A DNA stretch of 12,897 bases from Ruminococcaceae bacterium UBA737. Lineage in GTDB: Bacteria; Bacillota; Clostridia; Oscillospirales; Acutalibacteraceae. The stretch's first letter is position 1; every line of letters starts with the position of its first letter. The stretch covers positions 1 to 12,897 of the forward strand of contig DBKZ01000003.1 of the NCBI GenBank assembly GCA_002297415.1, given 5' to 3'. The notes beneath the pieces were generated by a model that did no database searches, was not told the DNA's origin, and saw only the letters and a program-made list of their open reading frames with translations. The position numbers and the translations under genes were made by a program. This document shows positions 1-6,445 of this stretch, piece by piece.

Positions 1-9
1 TACAGTTTA

Positions 10-53
10 TCGACAGACTGAAGAGTGCAATCGAAAGATTGCACTCTTTTTTT
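10..53 (+). terminator. Intrinsic terminator of an upstream gene outside the window, with TCGACAGACTGA box
   Basis: A 12-bp perfect stem (21-32 with 37-48) with a GAAA loop (33-36) runs directly into a T-run (47-53), so it should terminate + strand transcription entering from the left. A box reading TCGACAGACTGA (10-21) precedes the stem, and the same box plus a similar hairpin occurs inverted at the right end of the window. The hairpin lies 20 bp past the mscL stop on the opposite strand, so it may also act as a weak stop for mscL, but no T-run follows it in that direction. Confidence 0.85.
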
Positions 54-73
54 ATGTTTTTAAATCTTATAAA

Positions 74-481
74 TCATTCCGATTTGATATCCGAGGTACA
101 GTGGGGACATTTTACCGCGTCAATATGTATTTCGCTCTTGCAGTAAGGACAAATTTTAGTAAGCTTCGGCTTTTCTTCTTCCTTTTTTGCGTGAAAGCTC
201 ATTAAATAGTTAAGCCCTTTGACAATGAGGAATAAAACCAGAGCGATTATGAAGCAATTCACAACAGAGCTGATAAAAGCCGAAATAAAAGATAAAATTT
301 CTTCTTTTGTGTAAAGAGCGGGATGCGCACGGGTTATAAAATCAAGAATAGGCTGAATTAAATTAGTTGTAAGCGAGGTTACTATTCCCGTAAACGCAGA
401 ACCTATAATCATACCTACCGCTAAATCAAGCGCATTGCCTTTAAGCGCGAATTTTTTAAATTCTTCGATAAATTTTTTCAT
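74..481 (-). CDS. mscL: Large-conductance mechanosensitive channel MscL with C-terminal zinc ribbon
   Basis: 135 aa. MscL forms a homopentameric membrane pore that opens under high membrane tension and releases solutes during osmotic downshock. The N-terminal amphipathic helix and first membrane segment carry the family signature (residues 11-37, FALKGNALDLAVGMIIGSAF). A second membrane segment spans about 66-92. A charged stretch follows, then a CPYC...CPHC zinc ribbon (Cys111, 114, 125, 128) in place of a plain cytoplasmic helix. An in-frame ATG lies 10 codons upstream (511), but I chose 481 because it has a GAGGAGG ribosome site (490-496) eight bases upstream and starts with the typical MKKF. 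The gene stands alone and diverges from spo0A. The channel identity is secure. Zinc binding is inferred from the four cysteines. Confidence 0.93.
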   Translation of the reverse strand: MKKFIEEFKKFALKGNALDLAVGMIIGSAFTGIVTSLTTNLIQPILDFITRAHPALYTKEEILSFISAFISSVVNCFIIALVLFLIVKGLNYLMSFHAKKEEEKPKLTKICPYCKSEIHIDAVKCPHCTSDIKSE

Positions 482-501
482 TTTCAAAACCTCCTCTTTT
501 A

Positions 502-530
502 AGTATAGCATAAATTTACTTTAAAGTAAA
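502..530 (-). promoter_or_regulatory. Candidate mscL promoter overlapped by an 18-bp palindrome
   Basis: On the minus strand, TTTACT (525-530) and TATACT (502-507) are separated by 17 bp. A perfect 18-bp palindrome (514-531, ATTTACTTTAAAGTAAAT) covers the -35 and most of the spacer, as an operator would. The predicted start near 495 leaves a very short leader around the ribosome site. A second possible minus-strand promoter is CTGACA (566-571) with TAGAAT (544-549), spacer 16. Which one is used cannot be told from sequence. Confidence 0.45.
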
Positions 531-555
531 TAAAATCACTTAAATTCTAATAAAA

Positions 556-570
556 TGACAAAAAATGTCA
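556..570. repeat. Inverted repeat TGACA-N5-TGTCA in the mscL-spo0A intergenic region
   Basis: Perfect 5-bp half-sites (556-560 and 566-570) separated by five A. A related palindrome, GACAA-A-TTGTC, lies at 672-682 just upstream of the spo0A promoter elements. The half-sites resemble 0A boxes (TGNCGAA) with A for G, but neither is an exact match. Possible regulator sites; AT-richness makes chance occurrence plausible. Confidence 0.35.
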
Positions 571-706
571 GCAAATTGGAATTTTTAATTTTATAAATTA
601 AATTTTTTCTAAAAAAATAATTTCGATTTTCAGCATAAATAAAGGATTTATTGAATTCTGCGACTTTAAATGACAAATTGTCTCTAAAAAAGATAGAATA
701 TACCCG

Positions 707-735
707 TTGCCATATTTTGGAAATTGTGATAGAAT
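707..735 (+). promoter_or_regulatory. Candidate sigma-A promoter of spo0A
   Basis: TTGCCA (707-712) and an extended -10, TGA-TAGAAT (727-735), are separated by 17 bp and give a start near 742 with a leader of about 24 nt. A second possible promoter lies just upstream: ATGACA (670-675) and TAGAAT (694-699), spacer 18, overlapping the palindrome at 672-682. I did not find a convincing sigma-H promoter, which spo0A often has in Bacilli. Confidence 0.65.
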
Positions 736-765
736 TTTAATATGAAATTTAAGGAGGTTTTTGTT

Positions 766-1542
766 ATGGAAAACAAAATAAAGGTGTTAATTGCGGATGA
801 CTCAACAGAATTCAGTCAGAATTGTGCGAAAATTTTGCAGGGCTACGGAATGGAAACGGTAAGGTGCGAGAAGGACGGTATCAAATTGCTCGAAAGTATC
901 GACAGGATAAATCCCGATATCGTTTTAGCCGATGTTTTTATGCCGAGTCTCGAGATTTTGGGAGTGCTTAAAAGTGTAAATGCGATGAATTCCGATAAAA
1001 AGCCGCTTGTTATGGCAATGTCCGGATTTGATAATCAAATGCTTGAAAAGGAAGCCTTGGAGGCGGGCGCTTCTTATTATTTCCTGAAGCCGTTTGATAT
1101 CGGAACAATGGCGGAAAGAATTTTAAAGCTTTCGGGGTTCAGAAAGAACGCAACGGTTATTACCGGCGGAAGGTCGTTAAGCGATTCAAAGCTTGAGCTT
1201 ACGATTACCGAAATTCTTCATCAGATAGGCGTTCCGGCACATATAAAAGGCTATCACTATTTAAGAGATGCGATAATGATGTCGGTTAAGGACCCTGAAA
1301 TTATCAATTCGGTCACAAAGCTTCTTTATCCTACTGTTGCTAAGAAATATTCAACTACGGCTTCGAGGGTAGAAAGAGCTATAAGACATGCAATTGAGGT
1401 TGCTTGGGACAGAGGTAATATTGATGTGTTTGACGCATACTTCGGTTATACAATCCAAAACAGCCGCGGCAAGCCGACAAACAGCGAATTTATCGCAATG
1501 ATAAGCGATAAGCTCCGTCTTGAGCTTAAACAGGCAGTCTGA
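766..1542 (+). CDS. spo0A: Sporulation master regulator Spo0A
   Basis: 258 aa, the usual length. Spo0A is a response regulator which, when phosphorylated, binds 0A boxes and starts sporulation. The N-terminal receiver (about 4-122) has the acidic pair Asp11/Asp12, phospho-acceptor Asp56, Ser86 and Lys108. The C-terminal DNA-binding domain (about 140-258) carries the hallmark stretches GVPAHIKGYHYLRDAI (155-170) and SRVERAIRHAIEVAWDRGN (200-218). After Asp56 the usual MPHLDGL reads MPSLEIL, so the conserved Asp-Gly is Glu-Ile. The start at 766 is preferred over the in-frame ATG at 742 because AAGGAGG (751-757) sits eight bases before it. No spoIVB, its common upstream neighbour, is present: the gene upstream is the divergent mscL. 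All phosphorylation and DNA-binding residues are present, so the protein should be active. Confidence 0.97.
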   Translation: MENKIKVLIADDSTEFSQNCAKILQGYGMETVRCEKDGIKLLESIDRINPDIVLADVFMPSLEILGVLKSVNAMNSDKKPLVMAMSGFDNQMLEKEALEAGASYYFLKPFDIGTMAERILKLSGFRKNATVITGGRSLSDSKLELTITEILHQIGVPAHIKGYHYLRDAIMMSVKDPEIINSVTKLLYPTVAKKYSTTASRVERAIRHAIEVAWDRGNIDVFDAYFGYTIQNSRGKPTNSEFIAMISDKLRLELKQAV

Positions 1543-1548
1543 ACATTA

Positions 1549-1577
1549 TTGACAGTTTTTATAAAATATGATAAAAT
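1549..1577 (+). promoter_or_regulatory. Strong sigma-A promoter of the cytidylate-kinase-like gene
   Basis: TTGACA (1549-1554), a 17-bp spacer ending in TGA, then TAAAAT (1572-1577): consensus -35 with an extended -10. It begins seven bases after the spo0A stop and predicts a leader of about 20 nt, so the next gene need not depend on spo0A transcription. Confidence 0.8.
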
Positions 1578-1602
1578 ATTCTATAGAAACGGAGGTAATC
1601 TT

Positions 1603-2205
1603 ATGGGAAGAATAATTACGATCGGACGCCAGTTCGGAAGCGGAGGAAGAGAACTCGGCAGAAGACTTGCTCAGGAGCTTTCTATAGAATATTACGATAA
1701 GGAAATCATAACGGAGATTTCAAAGCATACTTCACTTTCCGAGGAATATGTAAAACAGGTTGTCGAGCATACGCCGCATAGCCTTTACCCGATAACGATA
1801 GGGCAGAGCTTTGCTTATTTTGACGATTATACATCCTCTCAGCTCAGAACCGTTTATGACGCGCAGAATAAAATAATAACCGATTTAGCGGAAAAATCCG
1901 ACTGTGTAATAGTTGGAAGATGCGCCGATTACATACTCAGAGAAAAGAATCCCTATAAAATCTTTGTTTATGCTGATATTGAAAGCAGAATAAAAAGATG
2001 TAAGAGCAGATCGACGAAAAGCGAAAATCTTACCGATAAACAGCTTATGAGAAAAATCAAGAAGATTGATAAGGACAGAGCAAGATATTATGACTTTTAC
2101 ACCGGCGGCAGCTGGGGTAATATTATGACCTATGATTTGTGCGTAAATACTACCGATACCGAAATAAAGGAAATCGTGCCTGCAATTGCCAAAATGTTCA
2201 AATAA
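1603..2205 (+). CDS. Cytidylate kinase-like family protein
   Basis: 200 aa. It matches the cytidylate-kinase-like P-loop family (Pfam Cytidylate_kin2 type) common in Clostridia. It has a Gly-rich nucleotide-binding loop GRQFGSGGRELG (8-19), a VGRCADY segment (104-110), and the family's characteristic C-terminal DRARYYDFYTGGSWG (158-172) before a YDLCVNT strand (177-183). The family is named by similarity to CMP kinase, and its real substrate is usually unproven. I therefore call it a probable nucleotide or small-molecule kinase, not Cmk. The ORF is open from 1549, but the start is set at 1603 by GGAGG (1591-1595), seven bases upstream, and by the conserved MGRIITIGRQ start. The gene follows spo0A but has its own promoter, so a role in sporulation is not implied. 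Confidence 0.88.
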   Translation: MGRIITIGRQFGSGGRELGRRLAQELSIEYYDKEIITEISKHTSLSEEYVKQVVEHTPHSLYPITIGQSFAYFDDYTSSQLRTVYDAQNKIITDLAEKSDCVIVGRCADYILREKNPYKIFVYADIESRIKRCKSRSTKSENLTDKQLMRKIKKIDKDRARYYDFYTGGSWGNIMTYDLCVNTTDTEIKEIVPAIAKMFK

Positions 2206-2218
2206 TTTGAAAATCCAC

Positions 2219-2247
2219 TTGACAAAGGCACCTTGGGATTATATAAT
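2219..2247 (+). promoter_or_regulatory. Perfect consensus sigma-A promoter of yceD-rpmF
   Basis: TTGACA (2219-2224), exactly 17 bp, TATAAT (2242-2247): fully consensus, as expected for a ribosomal-protein operon. The predicted start is near 2254, giving a leader of about 34 nt in which I see no stable structure. Confidence 0.9.
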
Positions 2248-2287
2248 ATATTTTGTGACATTTCGGATACTTTTGTGAGGGATAAAT

Positions 2288-2785
2288 ATGATACTTGATC
2301 TTAAAAGTATCTTTGCCTCGGATAATTCCGAGCTGCAGATTGATTATAAGTATGACATGTCAGCCGTTGATGTTTCGGGTGCTTTTCCGCTCAGAAATCC
2401 CGTAACAGCTAAGGGCCGCGTGTTAAACAGAGCGAGTGTGGTATCGCTTGAGCTTAAAATCAGTTATACTTATTCTTCCGTGTGTGACCGCTGCGGTGAA
2501 GACTGCGAAAGGGAATACACTGTAAGTGTCGATAAGCTTCTGGCGGCTTCCATTGAGGGGGAGGACAGCGATACGATTATCGTCGTTCCCGATTTGAAGC
2601 TTGACCTTGACGAGCTTATTTATTCAGAAGTCATTTTGGATCTTCCGACAAAATTTTTATGTAAGGAAGACTGCAAGGGAATTTGCCCTAAATGCGGTAA
2701 AAACCTTAATGACGGAGAATGCGGATGTAATCATCGGGAAATCGACCCGAGGCTTGCAAAGCTTGCCGAATTGCTTGAAAAATAA
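2288..2785 (+). CDS. YceD family protein (DUF177) with cysteine-rich C-terminus
   Basis: 165 aa. The YceD/DUF177 family is almost always encoded just before rpmF, as here. Its role is tied to 23S rRNA and large-subunit metabolism, but no catalytic activity is established. The N-terminal half is beta-rich. A CDRCGEDC cluster (Cys66, 69, 73) and a second group (Cys125, 129, 133, 136, 145, 147, including CPKCG) could bind zinc, and the family-typical tail DPRLAKLAELL lies at 153-163. ATG at 2288 follows a modest GAGGGA site (2277-2282). The rpmF start lies 31 bp after the stop, and the two genes share the consensus promoter and the terminator after rpmF. The plsX/fab genes that often follow this pair are not present here. 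Confidence 0.9.
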   Translation: MILDLKSIFASDNSELQIDYKYDMSAVDVSGAFPLRNPVTAKGRVLNRASVVSLELKISYTYSSVCDRCGEDCEREYTVSVDKLLAASIEGEDSDTIIVVPDLKLDLDELIYSEVILDLPTKFLCKEDCKGICPKCGKNLNDGECGCNHREIDPRLAKLAELLEK

Positions 2786-2816
2786 TTTTATATAATTCTG
2801 TTAAGGAGGTGCTGAA

Positions 2817-2999
2817 ATGGCAGTACCAAAGAGAAAAACCTCGAAAGCAAGAAGAGACAAAAGAAGAAATAATGTTTGGAAGATCAGTGCTCCTGCATTG
2901 GTAAGATGTCCGAGCTGCGGTGAATATAAACGTCCGCACAGACTTTGCCCCGCTTGCGGAAAGTATAACGGCCGTGAGGTTGTAAAGGTTGCAGAGTAA
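2817..2999 (+). CDS. rpmF: 50S ribosomal protein L32 (zinc-binding form)
   Basis: 60 aa, normal length. L32 is a small protein of the large ribosomal subunit. The N-terminus MAVPKRKTSKARRDKRR is diagnostic. A zinc ribbon is formed by Cys31, Cys34, Cys44 and Cys47 (CPSC...CPAC), so this is the Cys-containing C+ paralogue; such forms can be replaced by Cys-free paralogues under zinc limitation in some Bacillota. An excellent AAGGAGGT (2803-2810) lies six bases before the ATG, matching high expression. It is the second gene of the yceD-rpmF unit and is followed within 15 bp by a terminator. Confidence 0.98.
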   Translation: MAVPKRKTSKARRDKRRNNVWKISAPALVRCPSCGEYKRPHRLCPACGKYNGREVVKVAE

Positions 3000-3012
3000 A
3001 ATCGTAAAATCA

Positions 3013-3041
3013 AGAGGAGGAGCAATCCTCCTCTGTTTTTT
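3013..3041 (+). terminator. Intrinsic terminator after rpmF
   Basis: A 9-bp perfect stem (AGAGGAGGA 3013-3021 with 3026-3034) with a GCAA loop is followed by G and six T (3036-3041). It separates yceD-rpmF from der. Only about 35 bp lie between it and der, and I see no good promoter in that gap. Confidence 0.9.
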
Positions 3042-3076
3042 ACCTGTTAAAAATTAAAGGAAAGGAAGTGTCGGCT

Positions 3077-4399
3077 TTGGCAAAGCCTGTAGTGGCTGTA
3101 GTGGGCAGACCGAATGTCGGAAAATCCACTCTTTTTAATAAGCTTATAGGAAAAAGAGTTTCAATAGTTGACGATACCCCGGGGGTCACCCGTGACAGGA
3201 TTTACGGAGACGCCGAATGGAAGGGCAAAAAAATAATGCTTGTCGATACAGGCGGAATAGAGCCTGACACAAAGGATACTATCCTTTCGGGAATGCGCGC
3301 TCAGGCGGAGCTTGCGATAGAGACGGCGAGCGTTATAATTTTCGTAACTGATTTAAGAAGCGGTATAACTGCCGCCGACGCGGAAATCGGCTCAATGCTT
3401 CAAAAAAGCGGTAAGCCGATTGTGCTTTGCGTAAATAAATGCGATTCATTGGGCGATGTGCCGCCGGAGTTTTATGAGTTCTATAATTTAGGGCTCGGCG
3501 ACCCGATTGCCGTTTCCTCGGTTCACGGTCACGGAACGGGAGATTTGCTTGAAGCAGTCTTTGAAAATCTTGATATTTCTTCGCTTGACGATGATGATAA
3601 GGACACCGTTCAGGTTGCCGTTATCGGAAAGCCGAACGCAGGAAAATCGTCGCTTGTAAATAAAATATCGGGCGAGGAAAGATCCATAGTTTCTGATATT
3701 GCGGGAACAACGAGGGACGCTATCGACACTTTGGTTGAAAACAAATTCGGCAGATTTAATTTTATTGATACTGCGGGGCTTCGCAGAAACAGCCGAATTG
3801 AGGATAAAATTGAGAAATACAGTGTGCTCAGAGCAAAAATGGCTATTGAGCGCGCCGATGTATGCGTTATTATGATTGACGGAACGGACGGGTTCACCGA
3901 ACAGGACTCAAAGGTTGCAGGTCTTGCGCTTGAGCAGGGCAAAGCCTGTATTATCGCCGTTAATAAATGGGATATAGTCGAAAAAGACGGACAAACCATG
4001 GATAATTACCGCAAAAAGCTTGCGATTGATTTTTCCTTTATGTCTTTCGCTCCGATTATATTCATATCCGCAAAAACAGGGCAGAGGCTTGATAAGCTTT
4101 TCGAGCTTATAAAATATGTTAATTCTCAGAACGCAATGAGAATTTCAACAGGCAAGCTCAACGATATATTGGCTGATGCCGTTATGAGGGTTCAGCCGCC
4201 CACTGATAAGGGAAAAAGGCTCAGGATTTATTATATGACACAGGCCTCAACCTGTCCGCCGACATTTGTTTGCTTCTGCAATAATAAGGAGCTTTTCCAT
4301 TTTTCATATCAGAGATACCTTGAAAATCAGATTCGCTCTGTTTTCGGACTTGAGGGTACTCCTGTCAGATTTGTAATTCGCGAGAGGGGAGAAAAGTAA
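3077..4399 (+). CDS. der: Ribosome biogenesis GTPase Der (EngA)
   Basis: 440 aa, normal for the family. Der is an essential tandem GTPase acting in late 50S subunit assembly. First G domain: GRPNVGKS (10-17), DTPGVTRD (33-40), DTGG (57-60), NKCD (120-123). Second: GKPNAGKS (184-191), DIAGTTRD (207-214), DTAG (231-234), NKWD (296-299). A KH-like C-terminal domain follows (about 351-437). I chose the TTG at 3077, giving the family-typical MAKPVVAVVGRPN with AAAGGAAG (3061-3068) eight bases upstream. An in-frame GTG at 3068 would add three residues but overlaps that ribosome site. The neighbour plsY begins immediately after the stop codon. Confidence 0.97.
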   Translation: MAKPVVAVVGRPNVGKSTLFNKLIGKRVSIVDDTPGVTRDRIYGDAEWKGKKIMLVDTGGIEPDTKDTILSGMRAQAELAIETASVIIFVTDLRSGITAADAEIGSMLQKSGKPIVLCVNKCDSLGDVPPEFYEFYNLGLGDPIAVSSVHGHGTGDLLEAVFENLDISSLDDDDKDTVQVAVIGKPNAGKSSLVNKISGEERSIVSDIAGTTRDAIDTLVENKFGRFNFIDTAGLRRNSRIEDKIEKYSVLRAKMAIERADVCVIMIDGTDGFTEQDSKVAGLALEQGKACIIAVNKWDIVEKDGQTMDNYRKKLAIDFSFMSFAPIIFISAKTGQRLDKLFELIKYVNSQNAMRISTGKLNDILADAVMRVQPPTDKGKRLRIYYMTQASTCPPTFVCFCNNKELFHFSYQRYLENQIRSVFGLEGTPVRFVIRERGEK

Positions 4400-5086
4400 T
4401 TGGCTTTTTTGGCTGTAGCCGCTGTTGTTGCCGCTTATCTTATCGGCAGTATAAATTTCGCGGTTATTTTTACTAAGCATTTCACAAAAAACGATATCAG
4501 GGATTTCGGCAGCGGAAATGCGGGAACTACAAATGTTATGCGCGTAGGCGGATTAAAGCCCGGAATTTTAACCTTTGTTTGTGACGCTTTAAAGGGCTTT
4601 GCGGCTTCTCTTTTAGGTAAATATATTTTCAGTCTTATAATTTCGTCCAACCCCTCTTTTGCTTGGGCTTATCCCGTATACGGAGCTTACCTTTGCGGTC
4701 TTGTCTGTATGTTAGGCCATGTTTTCCCGATTTTTTATCAGTTCAGAGGCGGTAAGGGTGTTGCGGTAAGCGTCGGAATTTATGCGGTGTGCTGTCCGAA
4801 AGCAATAGTTTTGGGACTTGCTGTATTTGCAATTGTAACCTTGCTTACGAAAACCGTTTCAATAGGCTCGCTTGTCGCAACGGTGACCGTAATTTCTCTT
4901 TCTGTAGTATTTTATAATTCTCCTATAGGCATTTTTAAAACCGAGTTTGACAGCGCCGCTTCTTTGCTTTGGCAGTCGGTACTGAGCATAGGAATGGGAG
5001 TCACTATAATTTTAAAGCATATCCCGAATATTAAAAGACTTTTTTCGGGAGAAGAAAAGAAAATTAAGATAAGGAGAAATAAATAA
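4400..5086 (+). CDS. plsY: Glycerol-3-phosphate acyltransferase PlsY
   Basis: 228 aa, slightly longer than usual because of a lysine-rich tail. This integral membrane enzyme transfers the acyl group from acyl-phosphate to glycerol-3-phosphate, giving lysophosphatidate, the first step of phospholipid synthesis in most Gram-positives. Motif 1 is SGNAGTTN (38-45), motif 2 GHVFPIFYQFRGGKGVA (106-122), motif 3 about KHIPNIKRL (206-214). Hydrophobic segments near 4-25, 53-82, 92-110, 124-150, 153-172 and 190-205 fit the multi-pass fold. The start is TTG, directly adjoining the der stop, with GAGGGGAG (4384-4391) eight bases upstream. Its stop overlaps the gpsA start by one base (TAATG), so translation is probably coupled to gpsA, which makes its substrate. 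Confidence 0.96.
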   Translation: MAFLAVAAVVAAYLIGSINFAVIFTKHFTKNDIRDFGSGNAGTTNVMRVGGLKPGILTFVCDALKGFAASLLGKYIFSLIISSNPSFAWAYPVYGAYLCGLVCMLGHVFPIFYQFRGGKGVAVSVGIYAVCCPKAIVLGLAVFAIVTLLTKTVSIGSLVATVTVISLSVVFYNSPIGIFKTEFDSAASLLWQSVLSIGMGVTIILKHIPNIKRLFSGEEKKIKIRRNK

Positions 5087-6069
5087 TGTCAAAAATCGTT
5101 TGCTTAGGCTCGGGCGGCTGGGGCATTGCTCTTGCTCTTAACGCCCTTCAAAACGGACATGATGTTACTCTTTGGTCGCCCTTTGAAAACGAGGTGGAAA
5201 TGCTCACCGAAAAGCGCACAAATCCTAAGCTTTTAAACGGAGTTTTTATCCCCGAAGAAATTCATATCACCTCTGATTTAAGCTGTGTTAAGGACGCGCT
5301 GATAACTATAATTGCCGTTCCTTCGACCGCAGTCGGCTCAGTAGCTAAACAGCTAAAGGCTTATAAAGACAGAGGAATTATAGTAAATGTTGCAAAGGGT
5401 CTTGAAAAAGGCACTTTAAGACGGCTTTCTCAGGTTATTTCCTCAGAAATTCCGCAGGCGGATATCGTTATTCTTTCGGGACCCTCCCATGCGGAAGAGG
5501 TAGCAAGAAAAATGCCGACTTCAATTGTTGCGGCTTCGGAATGCTTTGCCGCGGCAGAGGTGGTTCAGGATCTGCTTTCAAATCAGTATTTCAGAGTTTA
5601 TACCTCTGACGATGTAATAGGCGTTGAGCTTGGCGGCGCGCTTAAAAATGTTATAGCAATATGCTCCGGAATGTGTACGGGACTCGGTCTCGGAGATAAC
5701 ACAAGAGCCGCTCTTATAACAAGAGGTCTTGCGGAAATGGCAAGGCTCGGAGTAGCGCTCGGCGCTAAAGCTTCAACCTTTTCCGGGCTTACGGGTATTG
5801 GCGATTTAGTTGTTACCTGCACTTCAATGCACAGCCGTAATAACCGCTTCGGAATTCTTGTCGGAAAAGGAATTCCCGTTGAAGAGGCTCTGAATGAGGT
5901 CGGAACAGTCGAGGGCTATTATGCGGCGCTGATGGCTCATGAATTGGCTAAAAAGCTTAAGATTGAAATGCCGATAGTTGACGAGTGCTATGCCGTACTT
6001 TATGAGGGAGCGGATATAAATACCGTTGTTGAAAACCTCATGACAAGGCCGAAACGCTCGGAAATTTAA
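5086..6069 (+). CDS. gpsA: NAD(P)H-dependent glycerol-3-phosphate dehydrogenase GpsA
   Basis: 327 aa, typical length. This cytosolic enzyme reduces dihydroxyacetone phosphate to sn-glycerol-3-phosphate for phospholipid synthesis. The N-terminal Rossmann loop is GSGGWGIALA (8-17). NVAKGLE (101-107) carries a conserved Lys, and SGPSHAEEV (131-139) is a family signature. The helical C-terminal domain has the catalytic Lys187 (GGALKNV), GLGDNTRAALITRGLAEM (201-218) and GIGDLVVTCTS (237-247). AAGGAG (5071-5076) precedes the ATG by nine bases. It overlaps plsY by one base and completes the der-plsY-gpsA run. In many endospore formers spoIVA follows gpsA; here rpmB follows instead. Confidence 0.98.
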   Translation: MSKIVCLGSGGWGIALALNALQNGHDVTLWSPFENEVEMLTEKRTNPKLLNGVFIPEEIHITSDLSCVKDALITIIAVPSTAVGSVAKQLKAYKDRGIIVNVAKGLEKGTLRRLSQVISSEIPQADIVILSGPSHAEEVARKMPTSIVAASECFAAAEVVQDLLSNQYFRVYTSDDVIGVELGGALKNVIAICSGMCTGLGLGDNTRAALITRGLAEMARLGVALGAKASTFSGLTGIGDLVVTCTSMHSRNNRFGILVGKGIPVEEALNEVGTVEGYYAALMAHELAKKLKIEMPIVDECYAVLYEGADINTVVENLMTRPKRSEI

Positions 6070-6096
6070 AAAATCCAAAAAAACAGAAAAAAACAC

Positions 6097-6125
6097 TTGC
6101 ATTATATGTCGTTTTCTGTTATTAT
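6097..6125 (+). promoter_or_regulatory. Sigma-A promoter of rpmB
   Basis: TTGCAT (6097-6102), 17 bp, TATTAT (6120-6125). The start near 6132 gives a leader of about 50 nt containing a small hairpin, GGTTG with CAACC (6144-6158). A 9-bp inverted repeat, AACAGAAAA (6082-6090) and TTTTCTGTT (6112-6120), flanks the -35 and spacer. It could be a regulator site or only AT-rich chance. Confidence 0.72.
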
Positions 6126-6181
6126 AGTACTGTTGTATAGATTGGTTGTTTTGCCAACCGCTTTAAAGGAGGTCATGGAAA

Positions 6182-6370
6182 ATGGCAAAATGTGATATTT
6201 GCAGTAAAGAGATTTCTTTCGGAATCAAGGTTTCGCATTCGCATAGGCGTTCAAACAGAACTTGGAAGCCGAATGTTAAAAAAGTAAAGGCTATTGTAGA
6301 CGGAACTCCTCGCCGCATCAATGTTTGCACTCGTTGCTTGCGTTCCGGCAAAGTTACCAGAGCTATCTGA
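6182..6370 (+). CDS. rpmB: 50S ribosomal protein L28 (zinc-binding form)
   Basis: 62 aa, normal length for L28 of the large ribosomal subunit. MAKCDIC at the start, the central VSHSHRRSNRTWKPN (17-31) and VCTRCLRSGKV (48-58) are diagnostic. Cys4, Cys7, Cys49 and Cys52 form the zinc site of the C+ type. AAAGGAGGT (6165-6173) lies eight bases upstream. It has its own promoter and a terminator about 20 bp past the stop, so it is probably mainly monocistronic. Confidence 0.98.
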   Translation: MAKCDICSKEISFGIKVSHSHRRSNRTWKPNVKKVKAIVDGTPRRINVCTRCLRSGKVTRAI

Positions 6371-6391
6371 TAAATCTTTATTTTTTAAAAA

Positions 6392-6427
6392 ACACGGAAA
6401 TCTTAATCGGTTTCCGTGTATTCTTTT
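6392..6427 (+). terminator. Intrinsic terminator after rpmB
   Basis: A 9-bp perfect stem (ACACGGAAA 6392-6400 with 6411-6419) with a 10-nt loop is followed by ATTCTTTT. An A-rich run on its left also gives a T-run on the minus strand. The next gene starts only about 26 bp past the stem, leaving little room for a promoter. Confidence 0.82.
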
Positions 6428-6445
6428 ATTACGGGTATTTATAAA

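Noticed and set aside
3610..3999. 129-codon open frame on the minus strand inside der, and similar long minus-strand frames inside pyrG (11333-11863) and the transporter gene (6758-7156)
   Set aside because: They lie entirely within well-conserved genes on the other strand, have no ribosome site or recognisable motif, and reflect codon bias.
6082..6120. AACAGAAAA/TTTTCTGTT inverted repeat as a terminator of gpsA
   Set aside because: The stem is AT-rich with a 21-nt loop, no T-run follows, and it spans the rpmB promoter. It is kept only as a possible regulator site in the promoter entry.
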